This document shows, piece by piece, positions 1-14,335 of a stretch of 64,000 nucleotides of DNA. Numbering within the stretch: the first letter of the stretch is position 1; every line of letters begins with the position of its first letter. Position numbers and translations under genes: made by a program. The notes under the pieces were generated by a model. That model did not search any database. It worked only from the letters and a program-made list of their open reading frames with translations, and was not told the origin of the DNA. The stretch is taken from positions 22,635,709 to 22,699,708 of the forward strand of contig NW_019211457.1 in the NCBI RefSeq assembly GCF_002443255.2, written 5' to 3'. This DNA is from Varroa destructor. Its lineage: Eukaryota; Arthropoda; Arachnida; Mesostigmata; Varroidae.

Positions 1-70
1 CACCTCTCGACACAAAGTAGCCTGTCATTTGTTAACTTCTCTGTCGTTCTGCCTGTGTATTTACGTGCGC

Positions 71-92
71 GTGTGTGTGTGTGTGTGTGTGT
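71..92. repeat. (GT)n microsatellite
   Basis: About 11 uninterrupted GT units. Confidence 0.95.
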
Positions 93-1571
93 TCTATGGC
101 CTATGCGGGCGATGTACGCGAATGTTCAGCGCCCGCCAGAGCAGCAGCTATTAAAGCATCAATGGCAGGAATGGTTTGAAATCCTGTAAGACGCGTCCTG
201 CGAGCCCGTTCACGCGTAGATATATAAAGATGCAGACAAGACACACGCACAGAGAGCTGACATACAACACTGTTGGCAATGTTGCTGATGATTAGGGCCA
301 TATCGATCTACCGCTCCTAGTACCTACCTCTACCTATGGGTCCTATTCTGTTTATGATGACAAAAATGTTGCAGCAGGGATAGCGGTATTGGTGGACCGC
401 GAGCATCCACGCAGATTGTAGATCAGCTTTACAATCTCTATATGCATTTGTGTTTCATGTATGTGTGGTGTGCGTCTGTGAAACTACCATACACGCTGAT
501 TCCAGCTTTGTTGTCGTTCTTACCGTTGACGTGGCGCGCGCCTTTTACATATTGGATCCAGATGATGGTGATGATGAGGGGGTCGTTGAATGACCCTCCA
601 GCGCGAATTTGTGCATCTCCACTATTGGCAGTCAGTAAACCAGACAGCAGGTTATAGCCGCATTCCCTATAGCATGTATAAGCCGTATCCCATACATATG
701 CCCTAAGGATCGCTGTGGTTCGTCAGCTGGCAGGGTATAATGTAACAACAACGCTACCAGCACCAATCTGCTTGCACGCGGCCTGCATCGTATCTGTCTA
801 CCCGCCCGACCGCTCGGCCGCCTGAATGGCTAGTACGAATCAACCTCCGACATCGTGGGTATTGTAGATAGGGTGGTTATTGTGTACTGGCAACTCTGTA
901 GCGTGTTTGCCCGCTCCAGCCGCTTCACGATAGGCAGCATTCGTTCCTACACAACGATGTAACAACAGGCGATGTAGGACGAATGGACGCCGCGTCTGTA
1001 AAAGGTGCATGGTACGACCAGCCGCACGTCGCTTCACTGGTTAGTAAGTAGCCGCCGTGCCAAGAGCACTGTATAAAGAGGCGTTTTAGTGTATTTCTGG
1101 ATGGCCACTAAGACCACAGCCGCTGTTGCTGCTACAACTGTGAACAGCACGAAAACAATGATGATGATAACGCGCCTGAGCTATTGCAGGGTTCCTAATC
1201 TCGCTGGTGTTGGGTGTTAGCCGCCCTGTTGCGGCCATTGCTCGTACTTCTCGGGCTGATTCTACTAGGTCTTCACTGTGATCGCGCTTAAGTTGTGATA
1301 CTGGCCAGACGTCAGTGTGCCCTGGCGGCAGCGCCGTAAACTGCCGCCGGGGCATCACAGACTGGCTGCCAAGTCTGCAGTTTCTTGCTCTCTAAGCCTG
1401 CCGCTGGACGCAATTGGTCGTGTTAAATCGGTGGTTAGCACGTATTGATGTGGCCTCCATCATGTCGTTCTGACTCAAGGGCTCCGAGTAACGAAAACGA
1501 TATGGGGTACGACAGCCACAGCTGCCGATGCCGACCAACAAATGGTCGGACATACGAGCAAAGTAGGAAAT

Positions 1572-1592
1572 AGCAGCAGCAGCAGCAGCAGC
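1572..1592. repeat. (AGC)n microsatellite
   Basis: Seven AGC units. They read as poly-Ala or poly-Cys in two minus-strand frames, which explains the odd short open frames there. Confidence 0.95.
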
Positions 1593-4500
1593 AACGCAAG
1601 ATGCCAGTACAGACAGAACACCCACGATTACTACGAACCCCATTACCCATAACAGAGCGTCACAGCACCGCTAACAATCCACAGTAGTGGTACTATCGTC
1701 AACTGTATCGGCAGCAATGGCAGGAACAGTGATGAACAGCTTCGGTGATTGATCCAGCAGCAGCGGCGGCAAATTCACGGGCAGTGCCGCTCATGTGGCG
1801 ACTTTTCCGCAGAGGCTATTTCGCTGACTGACTGTTGGTTGGTCTGTCTTCTAGCTAGCTAGATAGATAGCAGCTAGATAGATGGGCGTCTAAGTAGAGT
1901 TTGCCACTTCGTCTACGAACTGACAGGAACGAATAGCAAGAGAGACGAGTTCGTCTTAGGTAACAAGTTTCAGGGACGAACGAGTGTTGGTTGGCAATGG
2001 GAAGCTATCGGCTAAAGCACATTGCCAAAAAACAGCGCAGAGCAGTAAGCTCGATTCGCTTGTTTGTGACAGAGGCAGAACGATAATGAAAAAATTGGTA
2101 GAGAGATTAGAGCTTGTTCCATGCGCTGTCCTTCTGCGATCGCGCGCGTTGATCAGGTTCGGTCACACCTTCGTATGTATAAATGTGTCACCGAGCGCGT
2201 GCACGAAGGCGAACGACCTAATGATGCTTGATTCGACCGAACGATGGGTTTACAATAGCGTCAAGATATAAGGTGGTATGCTGAGATCATTACCTGTTAA
2301 TTCTATCGAGCTTCGGCGCGTACAAATATAAGCGTGCGATTATATTGAATGGCGTTCGGCAGGGATAGTAACGAAGTTAACGTGATGTCGTCAAAGGTAT
2401 GAGTTCTGCCTAGCGATAGATCTTGGCCGATTTGCTCTGGATGTCGTTCTATACAGGGCTATATATAACCTACTTTGGAATTACCCAAGCTGTTGTACAG
2501 CTCGTATCACCTTGTCAAATAGAGTGACAGTGGATTCTACCTGGAAATAAATCTAGATGAATCTCCAACATTGATCCGTTTGTGCTAACGTGACGCAAGC
2601 ATAAGCCGCATGACATGTCATGGTCGATCCTAGTGGCTAGAGCATGAAAGGCGCCAGTAAATGAAGGAGATGTCTGCGAGACGTGTATCGCAAACATCAA
2701 ACATCAGAATATTTCCCTTTGTCAACCACCTACTCGACTGCTAAGTCGGCCACATATTCCACTCTATTAATAATAATCTAGTAGTACATAGTTTTTTTTT
2801 TTGGGTGCCGTCGATAGCACCGTTCTATACGCTACTTAGCCGGCCGCGCCTATAAAAATTGACTTCCTTCATCGTTACAGAACACCCCCACATTGTGTTT
2901 TCAGAACAGCTTCGGCCATCAGAGATACCAAGTCGGACGAGAAATAGCGAGCTCTTCTTGTTGCTTTAAAATTAATTTTATTCATAGACCCATTTCAGCC
3001 AATCATCAATCACGTACGCATCAAATACGTGCGCACGTATAGCGCACGTATATAGTTCGGGCAGTCTGGTCACCCAATTGAATGACGCTGTTTTCTTTCT
3101 ATTGCGATCGAACATTCACTGCGACCATCAATCACAACCGGCCCCAACCATGGCGAAGAGGGCCTACTTAGGCCATTGCTTATTGAAATGTGTTAAAATG
3201 ACGTCACCGTCAAATGGAATGGAGTCGCATCACCATGTCTTTTTCAATAATAATCCAGGTAGTAACGACGTGCCCAGCAGTACTGTGTGTATACACCGAC
3301 ATACATAAGATTGTACACATGCCCATATATATATATGTGTACAAAAACTATATAGTAATCCTAACTATAGTAACTATATAGAATGCTGTTCCTTTCTCGT
3401 CCGGGGTGTAGAACCTACGGGGGGTAGTCAGTCGACCAGAAGCGTACAGGTACGGACGAACTGATACAAGTTATACTGCTTTAGCTATAAGGCAAACGTG
3501 AGTGAACGATTCAGCTGTTCTCAGTCATATACTCAGCGGAATTTATGCGTACGAGAACAAGGCAAAGTATCCGGGGATTTTGAACAAGCGATTGGACTAA
3601 GTTGGCACGGGATCCGAAAGTTAGCCAAGAGAGGAACTACTAGTCAAACCAATTGAGAGGCCATTCTCTGATACGTCTGTGGAATGATGAATGCGAGCAG
3701 TCGATCGACGCAGAGCGTTGTGTAAGCCAATAGCGGCAGCAATGGCGACCACAGCGATGGTGGTAACGACGTCTGCGTGTTTCTTCGTTTGTGAGCGAAG
3801 CTATGACGGTAAGGCATCACGGTGCCAGGCACCACAAATATAACTGATAGTTTCGATCATATTTCACACTAGCATTGAGTGAACTCCTCAGTGATTGAAG
3901 TGTATAGGTCTGACGCAGTATCTCGAATCCGTCACTATGAATAAAATATGTGGCATCGTGGGCCGCAACCTGCGTCCATGTTTAAATCTACCCATTGGCA
4001 TCGTCTTTAATGAATGGCGTCAACTGTAATAGTAGCAGTAATTGTAATAGGCGGTGACAAGCTTCAGCAATCAAACGAAACCCATCGAAGCGGTTGGCTG
4101 ATCTTCTGAATGATGATTACTTTTTTTTTTTTTCGGAATAGCACATTGGACGTTCTTTCATGCGGATAATAGGTTTATTGACGGCATAGATGATATGAGC
4201 GTGTTTCCAGTGATGATCGTGGGCGTTAGCATCACGAGAGATGTTTATTTCGATGTATGCACAATGTAAATATATTGAGCAGATTTGTCGCTTGTTTATG
4301 ACTGAGAGATTTCGTTCTTTTTCAAAGGATTGATTCGACGAGGTCTTGGCAGCTACGCCCTTTGATTTCTTTTTATGTCTAAGGATCATTTAGGACTCTA
4401 TATTAACAACTATACCAATTAAAGCTGTCTCTCGTTGTTCAGATCGAAGCGATTCCTGTAGAACGCATCAGTTTTTTAAGCATCAGTTTCATTCTCTACT

Positions 4501-7500
4501 TTGGCTTTAGATTAGATGATTTCTTTTTTATGCTACATAAAACACACTTGTGCGTAATATCTGTAGGAGTCCAGCAGTGCGCCTAATCGGCCGGGACGAT
4601 CATGTCTACCACGGGCAGCTCGAGTTGCACCAGTTTTCACACCTTTTATGTATGATGTAGTATACAACCAATCGCTTGACGTCCCTATAGCGCCCTAGAG
4701 TTTTCAAACTGAAATTGGACTGGTTATCTTTTTATCATTAACATTTTGCCTATTCCGTTTCGAAATTAATGGAACAAGCCAAGTGTTGATAGACGCTACA
4801 GTCGAAGCTCTGAGGTGCCTATGCTGTTTAATGCTAGAAGCACACGTCCCAAACGTGCTTCTCAGGCTGGCCAGGGGCTTAAAGCTTTCCGATCACTTCA
4901 TTATACGTTTCTGCATTGGAACTCTATTAGCGCAGGCGAACGAGAGCGTAACAAAGCGTTGGTTACCGTTCTAGCGTAAACTCTCCCTGTCTGCCTTGAT
5001 CGCTAAACCGATTTGCTTCCCGTGACCAATACTGCGGTATCTTACCACGAGTGCGTACCGCAAAAATACATAAGCGCTTTTAGGTGCATATCGCGCCCTT
5101 GATTCATCGACTCGTTCCTGTCTCATCCCTACAAACACTATAAATGGTAAGCTTTCAGTTCAGTCCTTCCTCGGCTCTCGACAGTCACCCTTCGCATTAT
5201 ATATCTAAATACATTGCTTATACAGGAACGTATCTGTGCCGAATTACGGTGCAGTAATTATATCTGAGTAATGATGACGCGCATCTAGTTGTGTTCTTCT
5301 AGCGTACGGTATTTCCGGGGTTAGCGAGCCCGTGCGTGTTCGTGCCACTACGAAACAAATGTGAAATAATTAATTCGAGGCCATCGGAAATCGAGTGGCA
5401 CGTTAAGACAGAGTAAGTGTATGGAAAATTTACAAAAGCGCCTACAGCATCGACGCTACCTGCGGTGAAGTCATCGCAGCACACGCGTTCCTTGTGGCTT
5501 CACCGTACAGGAAACCGAAAAGCGAAATCGGTATATAAAATGGTGGCTTGTATATCGACAATGTCGCAGAGCATATTACATTGAAGCTCCTACTACGATG
5601 ATGCGGAGCAGAAAACAAAGATAATTCTCTCAACTATCTCGAACACTTTACTAGCTGGAAGGCTGTAAAGAAGAGTCCTCAAGGGCCCTATTAGCATACA
5701 TCATTTTTAATACAATTTACGTAATCTCTATGGGTGCAAAAATACACACTCAGGACAAAGCGGTTGCTGGGTGGATGGCTCACGCTAATGTACGCGCGTG
5801 AAGCGGCAGAAGATTTGCTAGTGAAGAACTTCACTCGTACTTGTTTCGTTGTGTATGTGTGAAGTGCTGACGAGGCAATAAAAAAAAATACTGTAAAAAG
5901 CTAAAACGAGAAGTGAAACCATTGTCCCGGTTACCCCGGATCGCGTTCTTTTTTTAAATTAAATTTAGAATAAATAGTATCTACGGGATGCGATCAGTAG
6001 CCCGACAGTGAAGCAATCGTAGTAGAACTTCAATAACGTTCCGTAATAATTATGATTTTTTATAGGCTGTCACATACGACAGAAACAAAAATACGAATAA
6101 TGAATAGTTTTAAAGATTGCGTTAAACAAGCTCAGGTCATCTTGTTCCATCGATATACTCCCCTCTAATGACACCAGTCAGACCAGTCGTCCTGTTGTTG
6201 AAACTGTTGGATCTCGCGGACGTCTGCTAGATCGTACGGAAAAACTGTAACTGTCAACTTTAATTTAGCTCAATTTCAGCCTATAGTTGGAACAATGCTG
6301 TTTGTTTTGCGGAATCACAGAGTCCGACTGCAACGTTTCTCATAGTTGTACGCATACTGGCATATGGCAACGTCTGTTGTACCGTTCGATCGGCATTACT
6401 ATGGCACTAATGGTTAAATTTTGTCCAAGTTGCAACGTAACTATATCAACGGAGCGGAAACTAAATTATGTAACTTTTCTATTCAAGTATTGTTAAACAC
6501 CGCTCGCACGAAGAGAGACTATCGAGATAAGAAGAGTGATAATCCAATCTTTTCTTCTATAAGAACGCCTCGTTCCGACCGATTCTGGGCCAAAAAAGCC
6601 AGCTTCCTCCTTAGTTTGGCCACACAGGTAAACACGGAAAAGAATGGTGTCAACACGGATACGAGTCAAACAATAGTTCACTCCTTCAAACGATATAAAT
6701 TACGTGTGTCGCAGAATAACGTAAGTTTTAACGGATTATAGTTACGTTACTCTTCAACGAACGTGGAAGCCACAAGGATCAAACTGAATATGAGTGATAA
6801 TGATTACAGTGTATCGGTGCCTGTCTAGTGGGTCAATAGACGCTTTTTATCGTTTTAGACAAAGCGTCAATATTAGCAATAGAGCAACTATCTTCTATCG
6901 AATGATCCATCGTTTTCTTCCATAATTTAGCTTAATAGATTTGTCTTACACCGAATAATAAAGGTATCGTGTCGTTGCAAATTACAAATGACCGGAACTA
7001 CAGCGAATCAAGTTGATGCTTCGAATGATTTCTTGCCTTTTTTTTTTTTCACTGTTGTTTCATTAGCGTCTCCCGATAACGTTACAATATATTCCTTGCA
7101 ATCAGTTGCTTTGTTCACGTTCTCACATAGAGGACTCGGTCTCGTTCTCGTGCCCCACACCGTACACAGTAGGCCAATGTGCACTGCTGCGATAGTTAGC
7201 ATTTACCCGTACTTTTGAAAACCGTTTCTGCTCTCACCTTGGCCAGCGCCACTATCTGGTTTCTTCTTAGATACCCTTCAGCAGGCTTCGTTTGGCGACG
7301 TCAATATTTCCCTAATGGATCTTCAATGAAACGATCGTTGATTAGCTTTAATGGCATCTGGCTAGACTACAGACAAAAAGCGACACACAACGACGTTCCG
7401 GCGGCTCACTAGCGCCAATCTAGCGCGTTCAAATCTGACGCTGTTTTATACTCGAATCTGTGTCTTTGTCCAGGTGCTTATGCTCGTTTTCGAAATTGAA

Positions 7501-7827
7501 ACTTCTTCCACATAATATATATGTGTATATACATATATACATATATATGTAGAAGAAGGATATAGTGTATATATATAATGTAAAAGAGGAATACATGTAC
7601 GGGTTGTTATCATTTGTCGCGACAGTTCCAGATCTGAGCAGTCGTCGTTGTCGTCTTATGTTTAAAAAGTGCCTTCGTTCTACAACTGGACTTGATCTCG
7701 CGGCAGAATGTCCACAGTTGGTCTAGAAGTATTCGCGCGGGTAGTGATAAACTCTAGCATCCAAAGACAGATTCGAACGTCAGTTAGAAAACGAAATGCA
7801 AAAAGATATAGTAAATCGACCTGTAGC

Positions 7828-7879
7828 AGCACGATCATTAGCTAAGATAGATCGTTAGCTAAGATATATCGATCGTGCT
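7828..7879. repeat. Inverted repeat enclosing two direct repeats
   Basis: AGCACGATC at 7828-7836 and its complement GATCGTGCT at 7871-7879 enclose two copies of TTAGCTAAGATA (7838-7849 and 7855-7866). The role is unknown. Confidence 0.75.
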
Positions 7880-10645
7880 TCAGTCAGGAGCGGGGTTCTC
7901 GACTTTGCCGTGGAATCTACATGCTTATCGTAGACCAGCAACACGCCGGCGACGCTACTATCACTCTCGGTCGTCACCCGGACTGGGTGTGGTGTAGCGC
8001 CGCAACTCGCAGAGGTGGCCTATGTTCGGTCTATCCGGTTCCCTCTCCGTGTGCCAACAGGCCACTTGTCCCGCACAGGCTGGCGGCGTTTTCCGTGTCG
8101 GATTTTGTCAGGCTTCGGAAGCCTTTTAGCAACATTCCAGACGGGAGAAGCGAACAGTAGCAGCCACGCATATTGGGCAACTGAATTGTTCCGGGGTTAT
8201 ATATACATTATTGAGCTGCTATCGCTTTATCTAGCGTGCTAGAGAACGAGAAAGTCACAGGGCAGAAAGAGGAACAAAAAGTTTTTAGTTAAAGCTGGTA
8301 TGCCCTACTAGATTACCAAGAGCTGAAACATGGCGCAGACGGAAGCGCAGCGGGCGATGGACGCATCACATAGATATTCTCTATAAAATTCTATAGAGAT
8401 CCGTCGCCGCAACGATCAGCGTCGCAACGAGACCTAGTTTGCCGTCTAGGCAACCGTTGTGACCTGTCGGGGAGCTTGAAGGCATCGGAAAGCTGTAAGA
8501 ATACGTGCTGTGCATGTACTGACGAAATGGTAACGCTAATAATATACTAATACCCAGACAAAAAGGCTTCTCCAGGGTGCAGCACCACTGTCTAATAATA
8601 CCAATATTAGTGATGGGATAAACATGACAGGAGATGACGGGACCTACTTAAGCTCTAGAGGCAGAAAAAGGTTCAACTGTTTAGATCTATCCTCGGTAAA
8701 AAGGGCGTAAGCGTGTGTAACCAACGGAGGACGAAAGATGTGAACATGTCACACATTCAAAGCAGAACACACAAGCACACACGCACGGAGAGAAACAGAG
8801 ACGCTGCGCAGTGTAGACGCGCTGGCCAAAAACAGATCGCACAATGTAACTTTAACTGTAGGAGTAAGAATGCAGGGGAAATTGCTATGTTTTGAGATTA
8901 GCTTCCTGATGTGTGTTAGCGTCTTGGCTAAGGAAAGACACAGATCGCTTCCATCGATCATAGGATCGTATCATCACTGAGCATTGTGACGGGCGGTTTA
9001 ATGATGTTTTAGGTGTTTTTCGACGGTTCTCTTTCCGATCTAGATGAGCTCTGGAGTGAATTACCAGTTAGTTATGACTCGCAGATAAGCTCAATCATAT
9101 CAACATCGAAATATCACAGTTCATGTTATAGTCATGGTGATGAAGCTCACAATAGAAGACATCGATATACATGATAATAATAATAACATTAAACACGAGA
9201 CAATATACATTTGGTTAAATGAAGAATAGAGTGGACAAGCTGAGTTACAAATGAATCTATATCGAGAAGCAGTTTATAAAAAATGTATTCCTTAGGCGTC
9301 TTTTATAACACAGTTGAAGCTCACACGCAATGACCAAAAGCGGCCTGATGATGGCCCCTGTCAATAGAGGTCCACGATGGTATCCCGCCGCTTCAAACAA
9401 CCGCATATATACATGACATATATACATAAGCTGCTGACTTATGTTATCTTCAGCTATGAAATATTATTCTAATGCTTAATATTGCGTTAAACGTATGTAC
9501 TGACATTGTGAACTTTTCTCTATAGTATATTATACCGATAAGCTCGACATTAGCAGTATGACAAGACTGTATAAGCCAAATCGGCAACATTTTTTCCGTA
9601 GATTGGCGGCTTGACGCGGCCTGGCAGGTTTTTCTCATAAAAGTGTACGTTTTCGTCCTGTGTATCCGCTATACGATACGAAATCGCCAATTACAATTAC
9701 CGCGATCTTAAAATGTTCTTCTTTCTTATCTAAGCCGCGATCAGTTTCTGTTTGTGGTGGACGGCTGACCTTCTGCGGTTTTCCCAGTGTTTATTATGTG
9801 TAGACGTGTACTGCCTGCGACCAACATTCGCATCAATATTTACACTGTTGCCAGCATAATGCTAGTTACGTATTAATTACATCTCGTCTACACAAAAAGG
9901 AATACGACGAGACTTCGTGATAGGACACAATGCAGGAGCCGAACGCAGGCCTTCTGAACGTCGCCTCCAAATTGAGTAGGGTAGGACCAGTTGAACGGCT
10001 TAGCTATGGCTCCCCTTCTTTTAACTGGTCAGAATAGCGGAACTTGATTATTTACAAATTAGCTTCTAGTTTTGTTGTTCTGGGCTAAGCCTAAAGCGTT
10101 GAGAAAAAATAGATCTGTCGAGTGAATGGACCTCTGTACGAATCCATGGAACTGACGAGGTCTATCCGTCGGCCAGCATAGATTGAGTTCGGCTGGGAGC
10201 CGATCGCTTCCCGGCAAAGCGCTTTACACCAGAGTTTTCATATGTAATGCAGCTGTGTTCGTAACACCGTAGAGATTGTCGACCCAGGACCCATCAGTAC
10301 GCTCTGTCCACTAGTTAGAACCATATCTAAGTGATATAAGTGCTGTCGATGGGCGGTAACTGCGAGGTCAAAAATGTTCTAAAAATGTACATGCAACGAT
10401 TACATGATCTTGTCGTGAGAAAGCCTCTTTTTTTGTTTTACTTATATTCCGCTCATTCGTTCTAGAACGTAACATAAAAGCAAACATGTTATTTGCTGGA
10501 AAAATGGCCCTTTCATCATTTCTGTATTTCTGCTTCTGACTTCGTTGGTGGTCTTTTCTCACGATGGGGTTTACTTAGCTGTCCGCTTGCTTTGACCTAC
10601 ATCACCGTGTTCGTCTACGGAAACTTTCCATTTCGCCGGTAATTT

Positions 10646-10702
10646 TTGCGCGTTCTTTTTTTGCCCCTCGCTTAACGGTGTCGTGCCGTTAAGTGCGCGC
10701 AA
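10646..10702. repeat. Nested inverted repeat
   Basis: The outer pair TTGCGCG (10646-10652) and CGCGCAA (10696-10702) surrounds an inner pair CTTAACGG (10671-10678) and CCGTTAAG (10685-10692) with a 6-nt loop. There is a T run in one outer arm gap. Confidence 0.7.
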
Positions 10703-13700
10703 TGGCACCTATCTGTATAACTGACATTAGACGTTCGATAGAATTTCGACGGGAGTCAAAGTTCGCTCGATCAAAACATCCACAAGAAAAGGATCCGCTT
10801 TTATGACTATCATTAATTAGTTATAGTTTCAAGAAACTCTTACGAGGTAGTAGCAGAACAGCGTAGCCGTCATCAGCATGACCACGTATGATTCATACTT
10901 ACTTTTAATTTCGTTGCTGATATCGAAATCAACTATCTTAGGTGGCCTTTCGCACAACAAGTTCGATAAGTTTTGCTCACAGCTATCTTCTATCTTCTCG
11001 CTTTTTACAAATAGGAATATTTTATCAAATTTCTACTCCATTTGATGAACGAGAAATTCTAAATTGATTATTAATGTGTTTGGGAAAGCACATAGTGGTG
11101 CCGTGCATCCAACATTGTGCCGTCCGATTTTTACTATGTCACCTATTTTTCATTCACGCGGTATAACGCTAATATATGTGTATGTGTACGTACCTGGCGC
11201 AGCACGATACACGAAGAGGCGATAGCCCGTTTAGCGGATGGACGGAGCCAGCAATAATAAGTTACCTACAACGTCGAGAATGGAAGATAAGATAAAAATG
11301 GATAAACGATTCATCGTTTCGCCCAGTGTCATCCTTTTGGAGCCAGCTATGTACCCAACGTTCTTAGACTTTACACAACCGCATCCGCTGCGCCCCTGCC
11401 TGGCCTGACAATTCGCTGTCGCTTGATCAGTTCACTCGCCCTGTTTTGCTCTGCTGTATCAGCGAGCCTTGGTGACACGGCTGAGCCGTTCTTTCTCTGA
11501 TCTCCAGCGTTTGTCTACAATCGGGACTATCGATGCTGCAGGCGTATACCTGAGCTAGAAGCGCCGACAACATTGCTTTTTGAGCTGAAGTTTGTCACGA
11601 ATTTGTCACAGTCGCCTGATAAAACGCGTAGCGGCTATTTGTGTCGCGATCGTCCGAGGCTGAAGAGGGGCTCCGAGAGAGCCAGCAAGGTTGTTAGTGA
11701 GATATCAGACATGGCGAACACTGCGATTTAAATGAAACAGGATAATAAAGTCGAAAAAAATGATACAAAGAGGTGTATAAGACTGTAATTAATATACATA
11801 TATATATGTATATATCTATCACAGCTCTAAAAAAGCTTTTTTTGATTCCCTGCAGGTTTGCTCCAAAGAACTGGTTGGTACTGGCTGGCTTCTATTGAGT
11901 CGTGTTGTGATCCCGGACAAACTGGGCGATGCATACGCATTGTCGTATATTCCAATGCTCACTAATATATGTTGGCTGATTGATCCATGTACATTACGCG
12001 TCACATTTACGAACTCGAGATTTATGGCTAACACACAATATTACGTCTCACACACAATTTGAACTCACGTTGTTAATACATACATAATTAAAACAGGACC
12101 CCCTGAATCGCAAACACATTACGACATTTGCATCGTGTAGGGTTTATATGAAAATACATAGAATAACGAGAAATCTATGCTCGTGACACAGGGCCATGAC
12201 TTCAACTTGCTGTGGCTGTTATCCAGGGTGAAAAGGAACCCCACTCAATTTAATAACGGTTGGTATGTTAGTAAATGGCTTCACCCACCTTCCCTCCCCT
12301 AAATCATACCCCAGCAATGGTATAGTTGCAAAGGTGCTGTCAACTGATTGTGTGGGGCTTCACGTTTCCCTTTACCATTTTGTTGGGCTCCACATGGAGT
12401 CAGGCCGGATAGCTGCTGGAAACAGTTAGCTACGACACGTATCTATGTATGTGACTTTAACTGTCGTAACTACTACGAAAGAAATAGATATATTTACTGC
12501 GTAGGCTTCTGCCTTCCTATGAAACATGCACGGGACATCTCAAGATGCTTCGAGCTCATTGGGTAATTAGTTTATTCAGGTTTTCAGTGTATCGTCCCAT
12601 AATCAAATGTGAGTGCTTTTCCTTAGATCACTAATTCCGTACACGATCCGTATGATGTTTTTGCCGATAGCTTGTCTTCGGATATGCTATAAGACTCATG
12701 TAATCCTTTGATTCGACTGCGTTCCCGCCTCGCCTGGGTCGCAACTTGCATCAGCTGTAACTGAGAGTATTTGGACAGGGTTAAGTATAAGGGCCCGTTA
12801 CGTGCCCTCATATCGATGCGAACATACACTCGGTACACATCAGCAATCTATTCACAGTATCACGTCGCCCGGCCATCGAATATGAACGCGGAGTGCGGGC
12901 GAAGTAAGTCGATGATGCTATGGGTCCTGTTAAGGAAAGAAGCCCCTCTTGTCGGCTTAAGTTGCTTTTCCTTCTAATTAGTGTCAGGCAGGCTTCCTTC
13001 TCGTCTTTGCTGATACTGGAAAAGTCTAAGTCCACCCCTGTGCCAAAAAGAAAGGATTAACTAACGCGACTCATCGACTGAGAAATGAGGGCGCGACGTA
13101 AGTAGACGACACTGGATTGCTGCCCTGCTATATTTGTTACCAGGACAACGAAAAGGAAGAAGCTGCTGGCATATGGCGATACATGCCCTATACAGGATTG
13201 CTACCGTACAGCAGATAAGAGGCATCAGATGCTCCTTACCGCTGCGTGCTGGACTAAAGGGAAGAGCAGTTCGGTGGAAGGCGTCGGCTGCAGTCACTCA
13301 GCTGTCGTTATTGTTGCTAAGCGGTGCTCGGCATCGTCGAAGCCGCTGCAAGATTGCCACTTCTTTGTTGCCATAAAATCCTTGTTCATGCGACAAACGC
13401 AGTGTTTGTCTGTTTATATATGTCATTTCGTTAATACCTTTCTTTGATTTTTAAGCCATAGGGTTCACATTATTCCTGTATGGTTCCATAGGGATGAATT
13501 GGCGTGCATTGGCCGATACTCGCCAAAGGTGATGCGGTAAAAGCACTGCTGCTAAATATGGTGGTCTAGCCGAATAGGGGCTGTGGGGTCGCTCAGCAGA
13601 TAGAAGAATAATCTCACTTGATGATGCAGAGATAATCAATAAGAATTGTTTGTGTGCCCTTGAAAAAATAGCTTGCATCGAAGCGTACAAGAAGTTGTAT

Positions 13701-14235
13701 GTTATTACTTTATAAAATAGTAATAGTTGTAAGCGTAATCCGCAAGGTAGACAATACAATAATGTGTAATTTTCAAGTTATGCTTACAAGTGTTCAACGA
13801 TGCTTGTAGTGCTCGGAAGCATCTCTCTATCTGTCTATTGCTACCGCGAATAATTCGTGGAATACTCCGCTAAATTTGATTCAACTCGCTGAATATGTAT
13901 ACATCAAGATATATTTGTTACCGTCGATAAAGAGTTTATCCACAGAGTTGGTCTTCCGCGAGGCAGTGCACTTACTACATAATAAAACAGTAGTGATATT
14001 TTGGAAGGTTAGAAGTCTTCTCCAGATTCAAACCGGCGTGTTTGCGGCTCGTTGACTCTATTCCCGAGATGAGCTTGGATTGAATCAGTCTTCGGCCGAC
14101 GTTTCAGCTACACTGCCATAGGCCAACCCGGCTCATCCAACCATAAACGCCTTGCCAGACAGGCGCAGACATCACCAGCGAACATACATTCGTATTGTAA
14201 TGAAATAACACCAAGTTGTATAACATGTCCTGGGT

Positions 14236-14335
14236 AAGCGGCCGTTAAAAGGGCGAATCGTTCCAACACTCACCGTCTGCCGTTAGGCTGAGGTCGATCT
14301 GTTCTCAAGTAATTTTTCTTACTGAACGGCCGCTT
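14236..14335. repeat. 11-bp GC-rich inverted repeat, 78 bp apart
   Basis: AAGCGGCCGTT at 14236-14246 and its exact complement AACGGCCGCTT at 14325-14335. The arms could be termini of a very small inverted-repeat element, but no target-site duplication is obvious. Confidence 0.6.

Noticed and set aside
7008..7202. 64-residue minus-strand frame with a signal-peptide-like start (MLTIAAVHIGLLCTVWG)
   Set aside because: Very short, with a Lys run from a T tract and no recognisable mature peptide. Similar frames occur by chance.
7741..7790. GATTCGAAC, resembling a tRNA T-arm box
   Set aside because: No matching acceptor, D or anticodon arms could be drawn around it on either strand.
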